From Aquila chrysaetos chrysaetos (Eukaryota; Chordata; Aves; Accipitriformes; Accipitridae): a DNA stretch of 64,000 bases. The first letter of the stretch is position 1. Every line of letters begins with the position of its first letter. Shown one piece after another: positions 57,129 through 64,000 of the stretch. The DNA is taken from positions 1,240,001-1,304,000 of the forward strand of contig NC_054457.1 in the NCBI RefSeq assembly GCF_900496995.4, given 5' to 3'. The position numbers and the translations under genes are program-made. The notes beneath the pieces were generated by a model. That model saw only the letters and a list, made by a program, of their open reading frames with translations, had not been told where the DNA came from and ran no database searches.

Positions 57129-57705
57129 TGTCCTGGTTTCAGCTGGGATAGAGTTAATTGTCTTCCTAGTAGCTGGCATAGTGCTATGTTTTGGATTCAG
57201 TATGGGAAGAATGTTGATAACACACTGATGTTTTCAGTTGTTGCTAAGTAATGTTTAGTCTGAAGTCAAGGATTTTTCAGCTTCTCATGCCCAGCCAGCG
57301 AGAAGGCTGGAGGGGCACAAGAAGTTGGGAGGGGACACAGCCAGGGCAGCTGACCCAAAGTGGCCAAAGGGGTATTCCATACCATGTGACGTCATGTCTA
57401 GTATAGAAACTGGGGGGCAGGGGATCACCGCTTGGGGACTAACTGGGTGTCGATCGGCGGGTGGTGAGCAATTGCACTGTGCATCATTTGTACATTCCAA
57501 TCCTTTTATTATTACTATTGTCATTTTATTAGTGTTATCATTACCATTATTAGTTTTTTCTTTTCTGTTTTATTAAACCGTTCTTATCTCAACCCACGAG
57601 TTTTACTTTTTTTCCCAATTTTCTCCCCCGTCCCACTGGGTGTGGGGGGCAGTGAGTGCGTGGCTGTGTGGTGCTTAGTTGCTGGCTGGGGTTTAAACCA
57701 TGACA
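57129..57705 (+). mobile_element. Solo ERVL-type LTR
   Basis: 577 bp, plus orientation, tgtcctggtttc to accatgaca, with exact 5-bp duplication ATCAG (57124-57128 and 57706-57710). Confidence 0.93.
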
Positions 57706-57995
57706 ATCAGACTCTTAAAAGACAGATTTCAAAATTATGTCAGGAAGCTCACCTTAAATGGGTAGAGGCCCTACATCTAGCTTTATTAAGGATTAGGATA
57801 ACTCCAAGAATTAGAGAAAAAGTGAGTCCCTTTGAAATACTATATGGAAAACCATATCCTGTTAACTTAATCACAACACAAGAGGATCGAATGCATATTA
57901 AAGGACAAGAGACAGTCAAAGGGTATTTAATCTCTCTTTTGCAGATTTTATCTTTTTTTACATAGATATCTAAACCAGTGGACACTGTTACCATT
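57706..57995 (+). pseudogene. Gamma-ERV 2 integrase, late part
   Basis: WVEALHLALLRIRITPR, VSPFEILYGKPYPVN: the C-terminal side of the integrase core. A TAA comes near 57963 after a T run. Interrupted by an LTR at 57996. Confidence 0.82.
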
Positions 57996-58888
57996 TGTCA
58001 CAACCCGGACTGGACAGACCATGGAGTCGTGTTGAATTCAGAATTCCCTCAGGCTAAATTAAGGTGAAACAACACCAAACAATCAGTTAAACATTTTATT
58101 CATGGCAGATGCAAACTGAATTTGGGAGGCATAACAGTAGGTGGTGTGGTTTCTCACAACAGGAATTGGCATGAGACTACCTCAGTAACCCATGTAACCC
58201 GTGGTAACCATATACATCACTTCAGGGAAGACAATAAGGAGAGCCCTCCCGTTGAGTCACGAGGTTCAGAGTGGACCCCCTTGCTTTCTAGACTCCTTCT
58301 CAGAGAGGAGCCCAGGGGCAGCTGGATCCACTTCTAGTCCCAGACTTGGTCAACAGTTTATGTCTAAAGGGATGAGGTGTAGGGATTGTGGAAAAGGAAA
58401 GAGAAAGAGAGAACAAGACAGAAGGAGAAAAAAGGAAAGAGAAAGATTTCACCTGTCCTGGATCCAGCGTTGGTTCAGTCAGCCGAGAGATCCAGTTCCG
58501 GTGGGCTTGTGCATGTGGGGCTTCTGTTTGTGTCCTTTTATCATCTTTGCCCCTCCTTTGGGCGGGCACTCAAACTCATTAGGCTAATTAGGTGTCATGA
58601 TCAGTTTGTGAGCCTTTGGGCTTGGGGGTCGTTTGGGGAGTAGCTTCCCCTTCCCTGCAGACATGATCTTTCGCCATGCACGGTGAGCTGCCCTGCTCAG
58701 CATATCCAAAACAGCATTATCAGAACAGGGAGTTGTGCACCCTCCAGCACGCCCTCCCCCTCCTGTTGCTGATGTCCGGTGCTGATCAGCTTCTTTTCAC
58801 CTGTGGCTCCTTGCTAGGCAGAGTTCGTCGCTAAGCAGAACTTGCCCCACCACAATATTTGAGACATTAACTCTTTCAGTCTCTCACA
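57996..58888 (-). mobile_element. Solo LTR, unassigned family
   Basis: 893 bp, minus strand from TGTGAGAGACTG to GTTGTGACA, exact 5-bp duplication CCATT (57991-57995 and 58889-58893). Minus-strand AATAAA near 58100 fits the LTR 3' end. Its first bases resemble the element 1 LTR, the rest does not. Confidence 0.88.
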
Positions 58889-59150
58889 CCATTGGATACC
58901 CCTGTTCACCCCTTTCAGCCAGGAGACCTAGTCTACATATGGACTTGGAAGGACGAACCATTAAAGGAAAAGTGGAAAGGACCATACATTGCATTATTAA
59001 GAACTTACACCGTGGTAAAAGTAGGAGGAGTGGATTCATTATACAAGAGTTAAGAAGGAACCACTCCCGGAGCAGAAACAGTGGACTTTGGAGTCTATGG
59101 GAGAGTTGAAATTAAAGATCTCAAAAAAGAATTAACGGTTCCTTTTATAT
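58889..59150 (+). pseudogene. Gamma-ERV 2 integrase C-terminus
   Basis: FQPGDLVYIWTWKDEPLKEK and WKGPYIALLRTYTVVKVGG resemble the SH3-like DNA-binding end of gammaretroviral integrase. Stop near 59053. Confidence 0.78.
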
Positions 59151-59290
59151 TCAGACAATTGCTGCTATTTTTGAGTTATAAGTTTGCAAATTATATTTAG
59201 AAATTTGATTATAATAATAATTATAGCAGTGTGTTAGTTTCACCAATTGTTGAGAAAATTCATATTGGGTTTTGGAAGGGAAAATACAAA

Positions 59291-59876
59291 CATGATAAAA
59301 TTGAAGATAATATTAGTATTACTGATTTATCAATGTGTGAACATTTGCTATGGCAATTTGGTTTTGCAACTTGTCCAATCTTTTGGGAGAATCCACAATG
59401 TTAGTCAGATTACCACGTTTGCCATTACCAAGATCTGCTGCTTCCTCTTTAGATTGAGGAATTTTGACTGCTGATTTAAATAATAGAATTTTTGACACCA
59501 TGTTAGCTAATGGGACAGGAATATTATGGTTTAATTTCAAGAATGACACTCCAAAAACATCTAGCTTTAGATCTTTTGCTTTTACATGAACATAGTGTCT
59601 GTGGATATTTAAAACTAAAGGATGACAAATGTTGCATCCATATCCTGAATGTGACTGAGAATTTAGAAAAACAACTTGATGTTATTCAACAAGTAGCTAA
59701 ATCGAGTTGTGACTTGAGAGAAGGAATGGAAACTGGGTGGCTTAATAAAATTTTACTTGGATTAGGATTCTCACTGACAGGATGGTTACAAAGCCTATTG
59801 CGAAACTTCATAATCATAATAATTTTAAAAAATCATCTTTATCACGTTTGGATGTTTAAAAACCCTTATTACTAGA
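59291..59876 (+). pseudogene. Gamma-ERV 2 env, internally deleted
   Basis: A leader-like start (MIKLKIILVLLIYQCVNICY) joins within a few dozen codons to the transmembrane subunit. It shows an immunosuppressive-like helix (LALDLLLLHEHSV), a cysteine cluster CGYLKLKDDKCC, and a membrane span (LLRNFIIIIILK). Most of the surface subunit is gone, and frame changes occur near 59475 and 59520. No entry protein could be made. Confidence 0.75.
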
Positions 59877-59953
59877 CAACTCTTTCAATCATATGTATCG
59901 ATGGTGCAAAACAGAGATGAGACTTGTCAAAAATTAAAATTTCAGTAAGTCTC

Positions 59954-59965
59954 AAAGGGGGGAAT
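59954..59965 (+). other. Polypurine tract, gamma-ERV 2
   Basis: AAAGGGGGGAAT immediately before an LTR start (tgttattg). Confidence 0.8.
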
Positions 59966-60485
59966 TGTTATTGATAAAGATTAACTTAGTTCATTTTACC
60001 CTAACAATACTTTGGCATTGTAAACCAGGATATTGCTGTCTAAGAACAAAACCCCAAATTGAATGATAGTCTGCTTTGTTAAAGGTCTGTGAAAGACTGC
60101 TTAGTGTTGCCAAATTTAAGTGAAACTAGAGGAAAGGTAATTCCAGCAGGGGGGAGATCATGACCACTGACTCAATGACCACCCACTCAAGAAACCCACC
60201 GACCCAAAAGGTTAAGGAAGTAAAGGTCTCAAAAAATCGTAGTGGGCATGCATAGTTATTTACATGATAGGCAAAGAATTTTAACCAATCATTTAATAGA
60301 ACAACAATGAATATGTATTAGCTGACAAAATTTTGTGTATAAACAACTGTCAGTTTGTACCAATGGTGTGCTGGTTTGTGCCATGCACTTGTATCTGTGC
60401 ATTTACATAATAAAAGAAAATACCTCGACTCTGTATAAATTGGGCGACACATACCAGGTAACGGACCCAAGTCTTTGGGACAACA
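59966..60485 (+). mobile_element. Gamma-ERV 2, 3' LTR
   Basis: It begins tgttattgat after the polypurine tract and has AATAAA near 60409. It appears to end near gggacaaca at 60485. The end is approximate because the 5' LTR is missing, and the provirus target duplication cannot be tested. Confidence 0.7.
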
Positions 60486-61515
60486 ATGGAACAGAAATTA
60501 GCAAGGTCACTACTGATTTTAGCATAAATCTCACATGATCTGTGGAAAGAGCTCTGCAGTTTTGTCCCAATTAATTCCAGAAGGTCCAAAAAAATCCATA
60601 TTTGGCTGCAGAAGCCTTAGTTTTTAACATTTAAACTCCTTGAAGTTTTACCCCAATAAACTTCCAACTACAACTGTTTGTCAAATCATATTCTTCTCAT
60701 TTTTCTTCACTGTCGAGATCACCTTGCACTTGAGAGCCATATACTAGGCTCTCCTTTAATCACCTAAATGGACCAGACTCTTTCAGATGCTTAAGCACAT
60801 CTAAAAAGGCATGGCATTTCCGCTCCCCTTTGATAGCTCAATTTGAGCACCTAAAACAAAGGAAAGAAGATTCAGCTCATTTCTAAGAATCGGGGACTTT
60901 TTAGCTTTTTAAATATTTGCCAGCTCAATAGTACCAGGTTTTTAAATCTTTGCAGTTAACACCTGACTTTGAATGGAATAATGCAGAGCTTTAGTGAGAC
61001 ACACAAACAATTATCTAGAGCATTTTCACCAAAAACCAGCTTACTCTTGTCTTGTGCAACCCTGAAATGGTTCTGCAGATGTAGCCCAAAGTCAAGTCGG
61101 ACAGATGTTACACAACATTAGAAGTACATTTGACATTCACAGTTTTGCAATTGCTACTAGATAAGCAGTCAGAAATCAGGTTTAAACAAACTGTCAATTT
61201 AATTTTCAAACCAATTCATTCTTTTAACTTAAGCTTAACAAAATTACCAACTCACAAGTTATGAAGAGTTATAAACTATGTCTAATGTAAGTGTCCACAA
61301 ACAGGCTTGCACCATTTTTACTTAAATAGTCATTAGAGCTTGAGGAAGGATCTGTATAGACCAAGCAGATGCAGACTGATTAAAATGAGTCTGCAGCCAT
61401 TAAAACTTTTTATAAATCTATATTCATTCTGTATCCTTATATAAGGGAAATATGATTATTTAGTCAGAGAGATACGATACATCTTCAGAGCCTGTTTGGT
61501 CACTTGTCTTCCTAC
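60486..61515. other. MTMR12 intron remnant
   Basis: About 1 kb with no exon seen. Exons that should follow the 61516-61633 exon in MTMR12 (rest of PH-GRAM, start of phosphatase-like domain) are absent here. Confidence 0.55.
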
Positions 61516-61633
61516 ATTATCATCTGAAGCAGAGTCATCGTCAAGGATACAAGTTTCCCATAGATGCCACGATTTGACACATCTTCTTGTATGTACTTGT
61601 ATACTGTGCTTACCTCGCAAAGCAGCAATTCAC
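61516..61633 (-). pseudogene. MTMR12: MTMR12 exon (PH-GRAM start) with frameshift
   Basis: Acceptor TTTTATACAG at 61634, donor GTAGGA at 61515. It reads ELLLCEVSTVYKYIQEDVSN and RGIYGKLV, matching human ...EQLLCEASTVLKYVQED and VYGRLV. Then human CTDFKIAF is missing and the text resumes LDDDSASDDN in another frame. Only two bases (61547-61546) replace 24 expected ones, so a deletion of about 22 bp shifts the frame. The next in-frame codons include stops. The exon belongs to the membrane-binding PH-GRAM domain. Confidence 0.85.
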
Positions 61634-61930
61634 CTGTATAAAAGAAACATTAATTTGCAACATAACTGTTACCTTAAACTCAGCATTAACTTCCCAACAG
61701 CTTCTCATAACTGTATGCCTCAAGATATTTCATCACCTTCCAGGTGATTAATATTACTCAAGATGGACTGAACACTGTTCAACTGCACGCATTTAAAAGT
61801 TCTGTAGCCAGAAGTATCTATATCATGGCATACTCTAACCAGTAGGAGAACAACATGTGGAGTTGCAAAGAGCAACCATACGAGTGTGTACTTGAGGGGG
61901 GGGGGCACCCAAAGCCCACTGAAGAGTAGT
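61634..61930. other. MTMR12 intron
   Basis: Intronic DNA between an exon and a solo LTR, with a short G run near 61898. No other feature seen. Confidence 0.5.
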
Positions 61931-63017
61931 TGTATTGGGTTTGCATGGCAAGGTTTTGGTAGCGGGGGGGGCTACAGAGGTGGCTTCTGTGAGAAGGTGC
62001 TGGAAGCTTCCCCTATGTCCGATACAGCCAAGGCCAAGGCCAAGCCAATCAGCGACAGTGGTAGCGCCTCTGTGATAACATATTTAAGAAGGGGAAAAAA
62101 GTTGCTGCGCAACAAGAAACTGCAGCCAGAGAGGAGTGAGAATATGTGAGAGAAACACCAAGGTCAGTGAAGGAGGAGGTGCTCCAGGCACTGGAGCAGA
62201 GATTCCCCTGCAGCCCGTGGTGAAGACCATGGTGAGGCAGGCTGTCCCCCTGCAGCCCATGGAGGTCCACGGGGGAGAAGATATCCACCTGCAGCCTGTG
62301 GAGGACCCCACGCCAGAGCAGGTGGATGTGCCCTGAAGGAGGCTGTGACCCCATGGGAAGCCCGCGCTGGAGCAGGTTCCTGGCAGGACCCGTGGAGAGA
62401 GGAGCCCACGCTGGAGCAGGTTTTCTGGCAGGACTTGTGACCCTGTGGGGGACCCACGCTGGAGCAGTGTGCTCCTGAAGGACTGCACGCCGTGGAAGGG
62501 ACCCATGCTGGAGCAGTTTGTGAAGAACTGCAGCCCATGGGAAGGACTCACGTTGAAGTACGTGGAGAACTGTCTCCCGTGGGAGGGACCCCACGCTGGA
62601 GCAGGGGAAGAGCGTGATGAGTCCTCCCCCTGAGGAGGAAGGAGCAGCAGAGACAATGTGTGATGAACTGACCGTAACCCCCATTCCCTGTCCCCTTGTG
62701 CCACTTGTGGGGAGGAGGTAGAGAATTCAGGAGCAAAGCTGAGCCTGGGAAGAAGGGAGGGGTGGGGGGAAGGTGTTTTAAGATTTGGTTTTATTTCTCA
62801 TTACCCTACTCTGGTTTGATTGGTAATAAATTAAGTTAATCTTCCCCGAGTTGAGTCTGTTTTGCCTGTGATGGTAATTGGTGAATGATCTCTCCCTGTC
62901 CTTATCTCAACCCACGAGCCTTTTGTTATATTTTCTCCCCCCTGTCCAGCTGAGGAGGGGGAATGATAGAACGGCTTTGGTGGGCACCTGGCACCCAGCC
63001 AGGGTCAACCCACCACA
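61931..63017 (+). mobile_element. Solo LTR with internal minisatellite
   Basis: 1,087 bp from tgtattggg to cccaccaca with exact 5-bp duplication GTAGT (61926-61930 and 63018-63022). Same family as 8941-10085. About 62200-62600 holds repeats of a roughly 50-60-bp unit around cccacgctggagcag, which create long false open frames. AATAAA near 62826 sets the plus orientation. It is in an MTMR12 intron, antisense to the gene. Confidence 0.92.
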
Positions 63018-63914
63018 GTAGTTAATACAGTCAGTGAACAAGTTGAAAACTGTTTCAATTTTCCTTACTGCTAAACTCTTAAGAATGCTGAAACATTTGA
63101 GTTGATTATTACAAGTTCATCATAGTTAATTTTTCATAGCTTTGACTGGAGATTGTGCTGATTTTAAAGGTCCCAGGGCTATTTTAAAGTTCTCAAACAG
63201 AAGTTTGCATAAATAATGGTCAAAGTTCTAATCTTAAAATTAGCAGGAACTGAACTTCAAGTTTAAAAAAGTAAAACCAGGTTTTAATAGGTGTAATGAG
63301 CCAGACTCTTGGTCTTTCCTAGAAGTACAGAAACCCCAACAGAACAATATTAGTTTATTCCGAGCTTTTACTTGTATTTTATCTTGGTAGCCTCATCTTT
63401 CCTGATCTTGGAAAATAATTTTTAAAAGAAAGTACTGTAAATTAAAAAAAAAAAAAAAAAAAAAGAAATCTTAACAGTGAACAAGGCATTGAAAGGCCTA
63501 AATAACTCAAAGTAGAAGCAAAGCAACTAGAAAGTAAGTTTCCACATTAGTTCTTGGTCTTCAGTTCCAGAACAAAAAAACCAAAACAACTAAAAAAAAA
63601 AAAAAAAAATTCAAAACCAATTTTATGTTTTAAGAAACAGGGCAAACTGAAGCATAGACAGTTTTCCACATGCAGCTTACCTGAAGACACAGTAGTCTTA
63701 AAAAAAAAAAAAATAATCAGTTTTTATTTTTTCAACAATCCATGCAGATACAGATATTTAAAACATTTCAACCTGTGTGGGCGATTACACCAAAACCTCT
63801 ATTTTACTTGGGACACTGATGTCACTTGAGTGTCTGCTGCACAGACATAAGAATATTTAAATATAGTTTACATTAATAGTTTTTTTGTTATTCAATTCTA
63901 AATATACAAGTTAT
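63018..63914. other. MTMR12 intron
   Basis: AT-rich intron with A runs (about 63445-63464, 63592-63609, 63701-63713). No exon or transposon seen. Confidence 0.5.
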
Positions 63915-63969
63915 CTGGTAATAAGCAATGATTTACTTCCTTTTCTTTGGGTTCCTTTATGTGTATTTC
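63915..63969 (-). pseudogene. MTMR12: MTMR12 exon with mutated splice donor
   Basis: 55 bp after the acceptor TTTCTCTTTAG (63980-63970). It reads EIHIKEPKEKEVNHCLLPG, close to human EIHTNEKEVTEKEVTLHLLPG, with its last G completing the split Gly codon of the next exon (61633). The intron should start GT, but 63914-63913 read AT (ATAACT). This looks like a G-to-A change at the donor. The next acceptor is a normal AG, so it is not an AT-AC intron. The first exon or exons lie beyond the window. Confidence 0.82.
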
Positions 63970-64000
63970 CTAAAGAGAAAAAAAGTAAGAGTAAAAGAAG

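Noticed and set aside
62049..62704. Minus-strand open frames of over 200 codons
   Set aside because: Same minisatellite LTR family as 8941-10085; the frames are repeat artefacts.
61634..63914. U12-type AT-AC intron in MTMR12
   Set aside because: The acceptor is a standard pyrimidine-rich AG, and the U12 donor motif ATATCC is absent. A mutated GT is simpler.

Overview
This is vertebrate, almost certainly avian, nuclear DNA. It contains CR1 LINE 3' ends, many ERVL-type LTRs starting TGTCCTGGTTT or TGTCATGGTTT (reverse complement), and conserved synteny with human 5p13.3 (avian Z/W). GOLPH3 exon 1 lies at 3.6-3.8 kb (minus strand) inside a CpG island. Pieces of MTMR12, also minus strand, run from 64 kb down to 41.6 kb. 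Order and orientation match human GOLPH3-MTMR12. No bacterial gene, CRISPR array or cellular RNA gene was seen.

Layout. 1-4.6 kb: GOLPH3 exon 1, its CpG-island promoter and part of intron 1. 4.66-30.16 kb: a nested endogenous retrovirus (ERV) block. An ERVL pol gene is split by an ERV-S-like provirus (element 1). That provirus is split in its protease by a minisatellite-bearing solo LTR and by a gammaretrovirus-like provirus, and in its env by a pol-less tRNA-Lys-primed ERVK. About 5.3 kb of the block is inverted relative to the rest, bounded by 434-bp inverted copies. 30.2-41.6 kb: unique intergenic DNA, one CR1 and a probable MTMR12 3' UTR. 41.6-64 kb: six MTMR12 exons. A second nested ERV block (46.6-60.5 kb) sits where most PH-GRAM and phosphatase-domain exons should be: a gammaretrovirus-like provirus cut by four later insertions, one of them a full-length tRNA-Ser-primed ERV-S provirus (element 2) that itself carries a solo LTR.

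Interpretation. GOLPH3 exon 1 looks intact. MTMR12 looks dead: a lost splice donor, a frameshifting deletion, missing middle exons and a nonsense codon in the last exon. One intact gene beside a decayed neighbour, in DNA packed with young ERVs, fits the female-limited W chromosome; this is inference. No retroviral gene here is complete. The value of the window is in its structure: target-site duplications order the insertions and show that pieces now facing opposite ways came from single proviruses. Comparisons with human GOLPH3 and MTMR12 rest on remembered protein sequences and were not aligned by computer.
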